Shown here: one piece after another, positions 1 through 6,295 of the stretch
Layout: each line of letters begins with the position of its first letter
Position numbering within the stretch: position 1 is the stretch's first letter
Virus record (IMG/VR): IMGVR_UViG_3300020172_001970
Span: 1-35,706 of that record
DNA: 35,706 bases
Strand: one strand, 5' to 3'
Origin: a virus
The notes under the pieces: generated by a model
Seen by the model: only the letters and a program-made list of their open reading frames with translations
Database searches by the model: none
Told to the model about the DNA's origin: nothing
Translations under genes and position numbers: made by a program

Positions 1-2
1 AG

Positions 3-1151
3 ACCGATGAAAACGGACCTGGACTTGCTTGGGACGATTTTTTTAGCACTGTTTCTACTTTTATTGATCGTTCATGTACTGGCAAATTGGCTAGAGACAC
101 CGTAAAAGAACTAATGAATCAATCCACCGTGGAACAGTGGAATAATTGGTATCGTAGGATATTGATTAAAGATCTTAGATGCGGTGTCAGTGAAAAAACT
201 ATTAATAAAGCAGTAAAAAAACATGATAAGTATACTATTCCTATTTTCAGTTGCCAACTTGCTCACGATAGTGCAAACCATGAAGCTAAGGTGATAGGAA
301 AAAAACTTATTGAAGTTAAACTAGATGGTGTTAGAATTCTCACGATTGTTTATCCTAACGGTAGAGTTGACCAATTTAGTCGTAATGGAAAACCATTATA
401 TAATTTTGATCAAGTCAGGCAACAGTTTTCATTTATAGCTCATACACTCAACACCCCAATGGTGTTTGATGGTGAAATCATGAGTTCATCATTTCAAGAC
501 TTGATGACACAGGTAAATCGTAAAGAAAATGTCTCAACCAATGATGCAGTTCTTTACTTATTTGATATGATCCCATTAGAAGACTTTGAAAAGGGAAAAT
601 ATAATGTTCCACAACAACAACGTTCTTCTGAGTTAAAAAACTGGTTTGCAGATAAGCTTTTCCTACAATTACTCAATGTAAAAGTAGTAAAACAAGAATT
701 GGTTGACTTGGATACAGTTGACGGGTATAAAAGATACTTGACAATCAACCAATCAGCAATTGATGGTGGATATGAAGGCATAATGATAAAGGATCCTTAT
801 GCACCATATGAAAATAAACGTTCGACTTTTTGGTTGAAACTTAAACCATTTATTGAAGTGACATTAGAGATTGTTAAGGTCGAAGAAGGAACAGGAAAGT
901 ATGAAGGTACAACCGGTGCGCTGGTATGTAAAGGCATCGACGATTCGAGAGAAATCTTGGTTAACGTTGGTAGTGGCTTTAGTGATCAGCTTCGATTTGA
1001 TATATGGGAATCTAGTAGCAGAATACTTGGTGAACTGGTTGAAATCCGTGCTGATGCTATAACTCAATCTCAAAATAGCGATGGTATTTATAGTTTAAGA
1101 TTCCCTAGATTTAAAGGTTTTAGAGGTTTCACACCAGGTGAAAAACTTTAA
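3..1151 (+). CDS. ATP-dependent DNA ligase, T4 gp30-like (5' end outside window)
   Basis: Seals nicks in duplex DNA using ATP through an enzyme-AMP intermediate, in replication and repair. The adenylation motifs are visible: motif I EVKLDGVR with the AMP-accepting lysine near position 320, motif III VFDGEIM, motif IV YEGIMIKD and motif V FWLKLKP, followed by an OB-fold-type C-terminal region. The segment before the lysine, with RRILIKDLRCGVSEKTINK, is like the T4/eukaryotic ligase N-terminal domain. The reading frame is open from base 3 without a stop, so the TTG at 87 is not the true start and the N-terminus lies upstream of the window. The 3' end overlaps the tail of the opposite-strand endonuclease gene by 4 bases. 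The family call is firm; the closeness to T4 gp30 is inferred from motif layout. Confidence 0.93.
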   Translation, partial: TDENGPGLAWDDFFSTVSTFIDRSCTGKLARDTVKELMNQSTVEQWNNWYRRILIKDLRCGVSEKTINKAVKKHDKYTIPIFSCQLAHDSANHEAKVIGKKLIEVKLDGVRILTIVYPNGRVDQFSRNGKPLYNFDQVRQQFSFIAHTLNTPMVFDGEIMSSSFQDLMTQVNRKENVSTNDAVLYLFDMIPLEDFEKGKYNVPQQQRSSELKNWFADKLFLQLLNVKVVKQELVDLDTVDGYKRYLTINQSAIDGGYEGIMIKDPYAPYENKRSTFWLKLKPFIEVTLEIVKVEEGTGKYEGTTGALVCKGIDDSREILVNVGSGFSDQLRFDIWESSSRILGELVEIRADAITQSQNSDGIYSLRFPRFKGFRGFTPGEKL

Positions 1152-1831
1152 AGTTTCCTTCTAGCTGCCTTACAAGTTTTACTATCATAATGTTGGTGAA
1201 TATTTTGTTCACCAACTCTAATTTCTTTACATAGAATACAACAAGCGGAAGCCATTGTATTTTTAATTTTTTGAATTGATTCAACGTTAGTCATCGGATT
1301 ATTATGCAACATTCTTTTTTTAGTAGCAAGTCTCTGTGAGTCTGGCATAAGTTGACCCCGAGGTCCCATCCTGGCTTTTGATTCTGATGTGTGGGTTTTG
1401 TTATAAAAAGGATTTTCATCTCCTACACGCGATGAACCGTGCATTGGATTTTTTGATCCTGCTACCCGCAACCTTCGGTTTAAACGTTCTTCAACACTGA
1501 ATGTTGCCCCTGAACCACCATCTAACCCATTTTCAGGTTTAAGATTGGCCCAAAAATCTGAAAATTCTACATCAAATAAATCAGATAATGCAATCGCAGT
1601 ATTGACTAACTCATTTATATCAGTATATAATTTATACCAAATGGTATCGACATGCTTTTTACCATATTTTGCTATGTGATTACACCATTTTTTACCAGAA
1701 CCTTTATATTTAATAGGATCTTTTCTTGATGTTTTGCATAGATATTTCATACCGGTAATGCTATGCTGTTTAATCATTAAAAATGTTGGTTTAAATTTTT
1801 GTCGAGCTGTTTCTGAAATATAAATATTCAT
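1148..1831 (-). CDS. homing endonuclease, GIY-YIG-like (Seg/Mob type) with NUMOD3 motifs
   Basis: A 227-residue mobile endonuclease expected to cut a specific phage DNA site and spread its own gene. The N-terminal part has the phage variant of the GIY-YIG core (ITGMKYLCKT at 25-34, KYKGSGKKW at 41-49). The glycine usually found in YLGKT is a cysteine here. The middle has NUMOD3-type DNA-binding motifs (NPMHG near 129, NPFYNKTHTSESKARM near 140) and the end has a Cys/His cluster (CCILC... H..H... C) that may bind zinc. The start is placed at 1831 because GGAGG lies 7 bases upstream; an in-frame ATG at 1852 overlaps that ribosome site. It lies antisense between the ligase and small plus-strand genes, with a late promoter and structured leader upstream. 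Confidence 0.82.
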   Translation of the reverse strand: MNIYISETARQKFKPTFLMIKQHSITGMKYLCKTSRKDPIKYKGSGKKWCNHIAKYGKKHVDTIWYKLYTDINELVNTAIALSDLFDVEFSDFWANLKPENGLDGGSGATFSVEERLNRRLRVAGSKNPMHGSSRVGDENPFYNKTHTSESKARMGPRGQLMPDSQRLATKKRMLHNNPMTNVESIQKIKNTMASACCILCKEIRVGEQNIHQHYDSKTCKAARRKL

Positions 1832-1856
1832 GCTGATGTCCTCCAATGACATTAGA

Positions 1857-1884
1857 GTAGTTGGGACGGCAATCCGCGAACTAC
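1857..1884 (-). promoter_or_regulatory. structured leader hairpin of endonuclease gene 1 (copy 1)
   Basis: Read on the minus strand, a 6-bp outer stem GTAGTT/AACTAC closes an inner GGA/TCC stem with loop TTGCCG. The same 28 bases recur exactly at 9936-9963, and a variant with compensatory stem changes lies at 5845-5875. The outer stem begins 5 bases after the late-promoter octamer, which is where a T4-type late transcript would begin, so the hairpin would be at the very 5' end of the mRNA. It could instead be a DNA operator for autorepression. Confidence 0.6.
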
Positions 1885-1889
1885 ACCCT

Positions 1890-1897
1890 TATTTATC
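1890..1897 (-). promoter_or_regulatory. T4-type late promoter GATAAATA
   Basis: The octamer GATAAATA on the minus strand differs from the T4 late promoter TATAAATA only in the first base. It lies about 58 bases upstream of the endonuclease start at 1831 and directly before the conserved leader hairpin. Late promoters of this kind are recognised by a gp55-like sigma factor with the sliding clamp; neither is in this window. Confidence 0.65.
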
Positions 1898-1936
1898 CTT
1901 ACCTATATTATATCATAAATTGAATTGAATGTAAAA

Positions 1937-1944
1937 TATAAATA
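1937..1944 (+). promoter_or_regulatory. T4-type late promoter TATAAATA
   Basis: Exact match to the T4 late promoter octamer, 22 bases upstream of the ATG at 1967. By T4 spacing the transcript would start near 1950, inside the left arm of the hairpin at 1944-1968. Confidence 0.6.
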
Positions 1945-1968
1945 TTGTAGTTATTAAGGAACTACAAT
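1944..1968 (+). promoter_or_regulatory. hairpin with the ribosome-binding site in its loop
   Basis: A perfect 9-bp inverted repeat, ATTGTAGTT (1944-1952) and AACTACAAT (1960-1968), leaves a 7-base loop ATTAAGG that holds the Shine-Dalgarno bases, while the first two bases of the start codon at 1967 are in the right arm. Transcripts coming from upstream would carry the whole hairpin; late transcripts starting near 1950 would lack most of the left arm. Confidence 0.5.
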
Positions 1969-2170
1969 GCGAGATTTACTCGATTTACTAGAAGCAAAAT
2001 CAAAATGCCAGACACCTGGTGCCAATTATAAATTTGAAACACACGGTAAGAAAGTAATTTCTACTGTAACATTGCCATTTAATTTAGAACTAACCGAAAC
2101 CCAAGTTAAGAAACTTGAAGATGAATTACATGATGCATTGGAAGGTGTATTCAAACAATTTTTTAAATAA
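1967..2170 (+). CDS. small phage protein, unknown function
   Basis: A 67-residue protein (MRDLLDLLEAKSKCQT...) with no family I recognise. It is mixed in charge and soluble, with a probable C-terminal amphipathic helix (TETQVKKLEDELHDALEGVF). The start has AAGGA five bases upstream, set inside a hairpin loop, and is preceded by a perfect late-promoter octamer. It is the first gene of the run of small plus-strand genes after endonuclease 1. Expression is probably late. Confidence 0.7.
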   Translation: MRDLLDLLEAKSKCQTPGANYKFETHGKKVISTVTLPFNLELTETQVKKLEDELHDALEGVFKQFFK

Positions 2171-2172
2171 TA

Positions 2173-2201
2173 TTGACAACACCCTTTTAGTAATGTATAC
2201 T
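2173..2201 (+). promoter_or_regulatory. sigma-70 promoter
   Basis: TTGACA (2173-2178), 17-base spacer, TATACT (2196-2201). It lies in the short gap before the ATG at 2229 and starts 3 bases after the previous gene's stop codon. This is a consensus host promoter, so probably early. Confidence 0.8.
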
Positions 2202-2228
2202 ATCATCTAATTTAACTCAGAGAACATT

Positions 2229-2417
2229 ATGGAAACAATATTGGTATTTGTATTTGTATTAGTTGTATTAGTTGTATTTGGACTAATTCTTGTAATATCA
2301 GGCTGGGTATTTTTTTGGATGGAAAGTATATTCAACAACACATTCAAAGCTTGGCTGGCATCTATTTTATTAATGGAAAGCATACTTGGTTTAGTTTATG
2401 TTTATCTAAACTATTGA
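2229..2417 (+). CDS. small membrane protein, two helices
   Basis: A 62-residue, very hydrophobic protein. Residues about 4-30 (ILVFVFVLVVLVVFGLILVI and on) and about 41-60 form two likely membrane helices, separated by a short loop with aromatic and charged residues. It has no recognisable family. It has its own consensus sigma-70 promoter (2173-2201), which suggests early expression and a role in the host inner membrane; small early membrane proteins of T4-like phages often have accessory roles, but nothing here identifies one. Confidence 0.7.
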   Translation: METILVFVFVLVVLVVFGLILVISGWVFFWMESIFNNTFKAWLASILLMESILGLVYVYLNY

Positions 2418-2441
2418 CATTTCTATAAAAACTGCTATAAT
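2414..2441 (+). promoter_or_regulatory. sigma-70 promoter overlapping a stop codon
   Basis: TTGACA (2414-2419), 16-base spacer, TATAAT (2436-2441). The TGA stop of the preceding gene (2415-2417) lies inside the -35 box. It drives the gene starting at 2468. Confidence 0.82.
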
Positions 2442-2467
2442 ACATTTTTAGAATAATTAGGTACACT

Positions 2468-2662
2468 ATGCCATTTAAAAACGATTTAGAAGTATACCAA
2501 GCATTGATTGCAGGTGAAACTGTTGTAAGAACTGACGAATACAACTATATTCAATTTAAAATCATCAATGCTGATCTTAATAAATCATATGATTCAGGAA
2601 AAACATGGTGTTCATCGCACCTTGATGTTAAATCCTGTGTATTAGCGATCAAACCTGCTTGA
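2468..2662 (+). CDS. small phage protein, unknown function
   Basis: A 64-residue protein (MPFKNDLEVYQALIAGETVV...). I see no known domain. The layout (YQALIAGETVVR, then a hydrophilic stretch and WCSSHLDVKSCVLAI) resembles small phage proteins in which an aromatic-rich domain reads a short modified region, but no function can be assigned. It has its own sigma-70 promoter 5' and its TGA stop lies in the next gene's -35 box. No strong Shine-Dalgarno sequence is visible (only AGGTA). Confidence 0.68.
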   Translation: MPFKNDLEVYQALIAGETVVRTDEYNYIQFKIINADLNKSYDSGKTWCSSHLDVKSCVLAIKPA

Positions 2663-2687
2663 CATTTAACAAATAACCTGTTATAAT
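2659..2687 (+). promoter_or_regulatory. sigma-70 promoter overlapping a stop codon
   Basis: TTGACA (2659-2664), 17-base spacer, TATAAT (2682-2687). The TGA stop of the gene ending at 2662 is inside the -35 box. It drives 2715-2996 and probably the coupled genes that follow. Confidence 0.83.
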
Positions 2688-2714
2688 ACAATTTTAACAC
2701 ACTGAGATAAACTT

Positions 2715-2996
2715 ATGGCTATTGAAATCGAACAATCAATTGTTGACTCACTTAAAAATTTAATTGAACGAGAAGCATATAGCCGTTCTACACCAAACAG
2801 GGTTTTTGAAGAGCGATATGACTATTTAACTAGCACAATTAAGTATGAAGCTGCACAGGCTCAACTATTTTATGATGAGATTAAAGATGGTGGTTTAACA
2901 GCCAATACCATTGAAGCGGAAGGCTTTTTACGAGCTATGCGTGTGATAGAAGCAATAGTTGAAGATGCAAACGAAATCAACGATGACGAGGATTAA
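2715..2996 (+). CDS. small acidic phage protein, unknown function
   Basis: A 93-residue, acidic, probably all-helical protein with an acidic end (EIVEDANEINDDED-like). No family is recognised. A perfect sigma-70 promoter lies upstream. It begins a compact run of genes (2715-4181) with gaps of a few bases or short overlaps, so it is likely the first gene of an early operon. Confidence 0.75.
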   Translation: MAIEIEQSIVDSLKNLIEREAYSRSTPNRVFEERYDYLTSTIKYEAAQAQLFYDEIKDGGLTANTIEAEGFLRAMRVIEAIVEDANEINDDED

Positions 2997-2998
2997 TT

Positions 2999-3154
2999 AT
3001 GGAACTAATTAGAAATGTTTTGGTATCACTATTTTTTATGGTTGCAATAACTGCCTTAGTAATTGTTCTTGCATATGCAAAAATTGGTCCGGTTGAAAAT
3101 GCACCAACTGCTGAAACAACAGAAGTAGAAATTACCAAAGTTGCAGCACAATGA
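2999..3154 (+). CDS. small membrane protein, single helix
   Basis: A 51-residue protein: MELIRNV, one membrane helix at about 8-27 (VSLFFMVAITALVIVLAYA), then a polar acidic tail. It starts 2 bases after the preceding stop codon and its own TGA overlaps the ATG of the next gene (ATGA at 3151-3154), a sign of translational coupling. The tight packing is the main support. Function is unknown; the N-in, C-out topology is only inferred from the basic N-terminal end. Confidence 0.65.
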   Translation: MELIRNVLVSLFFMVAITALVIVLAYAKIGPVENAPTAETTEVEITKVAAQ

Positions 3155-3306
3155 ATCATTCAGAACCATTAGAAAGATGCCCTAAATGCAATGGGGCATT
3201 GCTTCATTTTAGATCAATGAATAAGAAATGTTGTTCTGATTGTAGAACTGAATTTGACTGGCATCTAAAAGAAAACCAGAAACCATTAATTCAACATCAA
3301 CGATAG
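3151..3306 (+). CDS. small zinc-ribbon phage protein
   Basis: A 51-residue protein with two cysteine pairs, CPKC (10-13) and CC..C (26-31), spaced as in a zinc ribbon, followed by an end FDWHLKENQKPLI. Short zinc-ribbon proteins with this kind of end are common in T4-like and other phages, where they are of unknown role. The start overlaps the previous stop (ATGA) and the next gene follows 2 bases after the TAG. Confidence 0.72.
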   Translation: MNHSEPLERCPKCNGALLHFRSMNKKCCSDCRTEFDWHLKENQKPLIQHQR

Positions 3307-3308
3307 AT

Positions 3309-3530
3309 ATGGCCCGACTATTTCAACTTCCAGGTACTAATGCTAATATAATTATCAATTTGGATCAAATTGTTTATGTTAAATCGCCTAGAATTATAAA
3401 TCTAGATGATCAAGATAAGCAATATACTATTGTTATGTCAACCGGGGAAGAATTTTTAGTGTATGACACAAATTATTGGCAAACCAATATGTATCCATAC
3501 GATAAGTTTATGAAACGGTGGGCTGGTTAA
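3309..3530 (+). CDS. small phage protein, unknown function
   Basis: A 73-residue protein (MARLFQLPGTNANIIINLDQ...) predicted to be mostly beta strand, with a pattern of a small barrel: INLDQIVYVKSP, then YTIVMSTGEEFLV. No known family. It is packed between the zinc-ribbon gene and 3532-3795 with 1-2 base gaps, so it is probably co-transcribed. Confidence 0.72.
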   Translation: MARLFQLPGTNANIIINLDQIVYVKSPRIINLDDQDKQYTIVMSTGEEFLVYDTNYWQTNMYPYDKFMKRWAG

Positions 3531-3531
3531 T

Positions 3532-3795
3532 ATGGCTAATGTTTATTACGAAATCTCTGATATATTTGTTGACAGTTATGGTGGGAAATACTTTTCTAGA
3601 TATAACTGTTTAACCACACCAGACAATAATATCGTAATCGATTTTAATTATAAATTAGTTATGGACTCGATTAGAATTTGGAGGCAAGATGGGAGTGAGG
3701 TGAGGTTTTTAAAAAATCATTATATTGACCCAAAACTAGCAATTGTTGATCCAGTTGAATTTACATTAATAGTATTGAAGAGTACGCCAATATGA
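3532..3795 (+). CDS. small phage protein, unknown function
   Basis: An 87-residue protein (MANVYYEISDIFVDSYGG...), beta-rich and similar in style to the preceding gene product. No family recognised. It starts 1 base after the preceding TAA and overlaps the next gene by 4 bases (ATGA at 3792-3795), so translation is probably coupled to the bL12-like gene. Confidence 0.72.
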   Translation: MANVYYEISDIFVDSYGGKYFSRYNCLTTPDNNIVIDFNYKLVMDSIRIWRQDGSEVRFLKNHYIDPKLAIVDPVEFTLIVLKSTPI

Positions 3796-4181
3796 CAGAA
3801 GAAACACTAGAAGATGTAATAAATGATGGCGTTATATTCGTTAGAAGCTTAACCAAACATTATGGTGCTGACAAGGCAATGGAGGTTTGGGAAGCTATGA
3901 ATGTAGCACTTGGTGAAGAAGTAAAAGGTCGGGTATTCTTCAAAATGATTGAAGGAAGTTCAGACAGTCAAGTGAAATTTAGATTAGGTAATATTAAAAA
4001 TTGGGGGAATCTGGTCACTGCGGTCAAAATAGTTCACCAATATACCGGTTTTAGACTTAAAGAATCAAAAGATTTGGTTTATGACTCTGAACATGTAATG
4101 AGTACCATTACGATTAGTGATTATCGCCAACGTATAGAATTTATGAGAGAGTTAGCGAACATCGGAGCTAAAATAGTGTAA
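3792..4181 (+). CDS. protein with ribosomal bL12 C-terminal-like domain
   Basis: A 129-residue protein. Residues about 60-129 follow the pattern of the bL12 (L7/L12) C-terminal domain: a strand (VKFRL), a helix (NLVTAVKIVHQYTG), the signature-like RLKESKDLV (88-96; bacterial bL12 has GLKEAKDLV), then a helix ending LANIGAKIV, as in bL12 LEEAGAEV. The N-terminal 60 residues are not the bL12 dimer domain. In bacteria this domain binds elongation factors at the ribosome stalk; phage-encoded bL12 homologues are known from aquatic phages. The fold match is visible by eye; ribosome binding here is inference. The start overlaps the previous stop codon. Confidence 0.68.
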   Translation: MTEETLEDVINDGVIFVRSLTKHYGADKAMEVWEAMNVALGEEVKGRVFFKMIEGSSDSQVKFRLGNIKNWGNLVTAVKIVHQYTGFRLKESKDLVYDSEHVMSTITISDYRQRIEFMRELANIGAKIV

Positions 4182-4195
4182 TTAAAAGGACAAGG

Positions 4196-4534
4196 ATGTC
4201 AAACATACAAATAACACAGCAAACAATTACCGCTAAACCAAGAAAATTAAAAGCCAGTTGGACTAAACAGGTACAAGAGGAAATAGATCTTGTAAAACAG
4301 GTACAAGAGGAAATAGACCGTCAAATTTTATGGGGTGTTCGTAAAACAACGGGGTGGCAAGAAGTAACACTTCCATATCCAATATATGGAATAACTAAAA
4401 ACATAATTAATAAATGGTGTTCAGAAAATTTAAAAGGTTCTGTTGACGGATATCGAGAGACGTGGATTTTTGAATTACCAGAAGATGCCACCTGGTTTAC
4501 ACTACGGTGGTTTGAACAAGAACAAGAAAAATAA
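4196..4534 (+). CDS. small conserved phage protein with internal duplication
   Basis: A 112-residue protein. The C-terminal part (TLPYPIYGITKNIINKWCSE ... GYRETWIFELPEDATWFTLRWF) is of a type seen in many T4-like phages, role unknown. The N-terminal part carries two copies of KQVQEEID in tandem, from a 30-base direct repeat (4265-4324). AAGGA lies upstream of the ATG at 4196. It has two tryptophan-rich stretches and no membrane segment. Confidence 0.72.
   Translation: MSNIQITQQTITAKPRKLKASWTKQVQEEIDLVKQVQEEIDRQILWGVRKTTGWQEVTLPYPIYGITKNIINKWCSENLKGSVDGYRETWIFELPEDATWFTLRWFEQEQEK
4265..4324 (+). repeat. 30-base tandem repeat, two copies
   Basis: Two adjacent 30-base units begin with AAACAGGTACAAGAGGAAAT at 4265 and 4295. 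The first 23 bases are identical, so the duplication is recent. It adds ten codons and keeps the frame. Confidence 0.9.
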
Positions 4535-4564
4535 AAAACTAATACTTAATTAAAAGGAATTAAT

Positions 4565-4876
4565 ATGAAATCAGTATATGTAATATATTATATAGACACC
4601 CACAATGATCTTATCGAGTGTGAAGTATTTTCTAAATTAGAATATGCTCAAAAATTTGAAGAAGATTTAGTACAATTATATGGGGATGAGGATGGAGTAA
4701 TTGGTTTTTTTCAAAAACCAATTGATATTATTAGTTGTACCAATAGAAATTCTAATGTAAATTCAGATACAGGTTATATTGCTGAAAGCAAATATGGTAC
4801 CCATATTTTGACCGGGGAATATATAAACATTGATCACGATTCCGACTTCTGGAATGATGACCAACCTGAACTTTAA
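4565..4876 (+). CDS. phage protein, unknown function
   Basis: A 103-residue acidic protein (MKSVYVIYYIDTHNDLIECE...). The start of the protein, a strand followed by a helix (SKLEYAQKFEEDLVQLYG), is ferredoxin-fold-like, as in many small phage proteins, but no family is recognised. The ribosome site AAGGAA is 7 bases before the ATG. It ends 21 bases before the tail of endonuclease 2 on the other strand. Confidence 0.7.
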   Translation: MKSVYVIYYIDTHNDLIECEVFSKLEYAQKFEEDLVQLYGDEDGVIGFFQKPIDIISCTNRNSNVNSDTGYIAESKYGTHILTGEYINIDHDSDFWNDDQPEL

Positions 4877-4897
4877 AAGAAAATTAACAATGACATC

Positions 4898-5818
4898 TTA
4901 TTTTTTGTATTTTCTGGTAATTCTAGAGGGGTTATCTTTGCATGATTTTATATGTCTAGTAATTCCTGGACCGTATCCAAACTGCTGTTGACAGAACTGA
5001 CATGTTTCTTTAGGAATAGTTTTACCTTTTAATGAAGAATCAATTTTTGATGGATTTTTATCACACATGGATTCATGGGATTTAATAACGTTTGACCCAA
5101 GTTCTTTGGAGCAAAAAATACAAATATCTAATTTGTAATCTGCTTTTACTGGTTTAGTCTTCTTATTTGGATTGTTTTTGCAATAATATGTTTCATGAAA
5201 TAAAACACCACTTCCCTTACTAAACACCATATTGCAATATTTACATTGAACCTTTGTAAAAGTTTTTCCAGTTAACTCATGAACTTTTTTATTTGGATTT
5301 TTATTACAACTGAGTTCATGTAGTTTTATTGCACTATTTATAGCGAATTTATCACCACAAAATTTACACGGTATTGTTTCATATATTTTTCCAAATGGTC
5401 CCCAATTATTTACTCCACTGGTTTTATTTAATAGTATTCCTGTATGTATATCAATTCTACCATAATGTTTTATTAAAATAATCTCGTACTCAGTAGCGGT
5501 ATCTTTTGAAATATTATCAGTGAAAATTATAATTAAATTTGAATTAGGTGTGTTTACGTTATTATGTTTTTCAGTAGGTCTACAAGCACGGCCTTCACCG
5601 ATATAATATAAACTACCCGCTGGACCAAATTCATCATCAAATTCACGTAAGTATCCGTATACACAACACCCGTTAATTTGCTGTAAACTATTGATAGGAA
5701 CAGGATTAAAATAATCTTTTACATCCTTTGGTAATTTTTTAATGTCTTCAACAAAAAAATTTGGCGATTGGTTGACATTATTATTAAACTGTGCTAAAAT
5801 ATAATTACTAAATAACAT
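4898..5818 (-). CDS. GIY-YIG homing endonuclease with four zinc fingers
   Basis: A 306-residue protein. Residues about 50-135 form the GIY-YIG nuclease: VYGY (53-56), YYIGEGRACR (71-80) with candidate catalytic arginines 77 and 80, a conserved glutamate in TATEYEI (110/112), and asparagine in LLNKTSG (131). The rest is a repeat of four Cys2-His-Cys fingers (C151/C154/H167/C171; C192/C195/H208/C213; C233/C236/H248/C252; C273/C276/H289/C293), each followed by NP, the likely DNA-reading part. The start at 5818 has AAGGAG 8 bases upstream. A late promoter and structured leader lie upstream, as for the other two endonucleases. The modular build is unusual; nuclease activity is inferred from motifs. 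Confidence 0.85.
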   Translation of the reverse strand: MLFSNYILAQFNNNVNQSPNFFVEDIKKLPKDVKDYFNPVPINSLQQINGCCVYGYLREFDDEFGPAGSLYYIGEGRACRPTEKHNNVNTPNSNLIIIFTDNISKDTATEYEIILIKHYGRIDIHTGILLNKTSGVNNWGPFGKIYETIPCKFCGDKFAINSAIKLHELSCNKNPNKKVHELTGKTFTKVQCKYCNMVFSKGSGVLFHETYYCKNNPNKKTKPVKADYKLDICIFCSKELGSNVIKSHESMCDKNPSKIDSSLKGKTIPKETCQFCQQQFGYGPGITRHIKSCKDNPSRITRKYKK

Positions 5819-5844
5819 TGTTGATGCTCCTTCAAAGCGTTAAA

Positions 5845-5875
5845 GTGGTTGGGAATTGGTAGTTCCGTGAACCAC
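5845..5875 (-). promoter_or_regulatory. structured leader hairpin of endonuclease gene 2 (variant)
   Basis: On the minus strand the outer stem is GTGGTT/AACCAC, the inner stem GGAA/TTCC. Relative to the copies at 1857-1884 and 9936-9963, the third outer pair is G-C instead of A-U and the inner stem has one more A-U pair, so pairing is kept although the bases differ. It starts 3 bases after the late-promoter octamer at 5879-5886. Confidence 0.6.
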
Positions 5876-5878
5876 ACT

Positions 5879-5886
5879 TATTTATC
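5879..5886 (-). promoter_or_regulatory. T4-type late promoter GATAAATA
   Basis: Octamer GATAAATA on the minus strand, 60 bases upstream of the endonuclease start at 5818 and next to its leader hairpin. Confidence 0.65.
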
Positions 5887-5911
5887 AAAATTAATCTATA
5901 AAGGGAATCAA

Positions 5912-6295
5912 ATGACACAAACAATAATCGAAGATCAACGTAAATTCATGTTAGCATGTGAACAAGATGTAGACACCTTCAATGAATCACAATATAATCT
6001 ATACTTGAATCTTATCAGAGAAGAATTCAACGAACTACAAGTTGCAATTGATGATAATAACTTGGTAGAAGTTACTGATGCAATTTTAGATATGATTGTA
6101 GTAGGTGTCGGAGCATTGTTATCAGCTGGGGTCGATGCTGAAGGTGCATGGAATGAAGTTATTCGTTCTAATATGAGTAAAATCGACCCAGAAACAGGTA
6201 AAGTTAAAAAACGGGAAGACGGCAAAGTGTTGAAACCAGCATCGTTCTCTCCACCAAATCTTGCACCATTTGTATCACATATCGTGGGGGAATAA
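5912..6295 (+). CDS. MazG-like nucleoside triphosphate pyrophosphohydrolase
   Basis: A 127-residue protein of the all-alpha NTP pyrophosphatase (MazG/PRA-PH) group, which splits NTPs or dNTPs to monophosphates and pyrophosphate; phage members are thought to alter host nucleotide pools or ppGpp. The metal-binding pattern is EEFNE (37-41) followed by E53, D56 and D60 in EVTDAILDM. The end SNMSKIDPETGKVKKREDG is typical of phage members. The ATG at 5912 with AAGGGAA upstream is preferred over an in-frame TTG at 5849, which lies in the endonuclease leader region. The lipoprotein gene follows directly. Confidence 0.88.
   Translation: MTQTIIEDQRKFMLACEQDVDTFNESQYNLYLNLIREEFNELQVAIDDNNLVEVTDAILDMIVVGVGALLSAGVDAEGAWNEVIRSNMSKIDPETGKVKKREDGKVLKPASFSPPNLAPFVSHIVGE

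Noticed and set aside
87-89. TTG as ligase start
   Set aside because: The frame stays open without a stop to the left edge of the window and the residues before it fit the N-terminal ligase domain, so the gene begins outside.
1819-1826. TATAAATA on the plus strand within endonuclease gene 1
   Set aside because: It lies inside a coding region (antisense to codons for NIYIS) with no gene just downstream; it is expected by chance in AT-rich DNA.
5821-5835. TTGA/TCAA stem around the ribosome site of endonuclease 2
   Set aside because: Only 4 bp; similar short stems at 1836-1852 (5 bp) and 9902-9917 (with a mismatch) place the Shine-Dalgarno in a loop, but they are too weak to claim.
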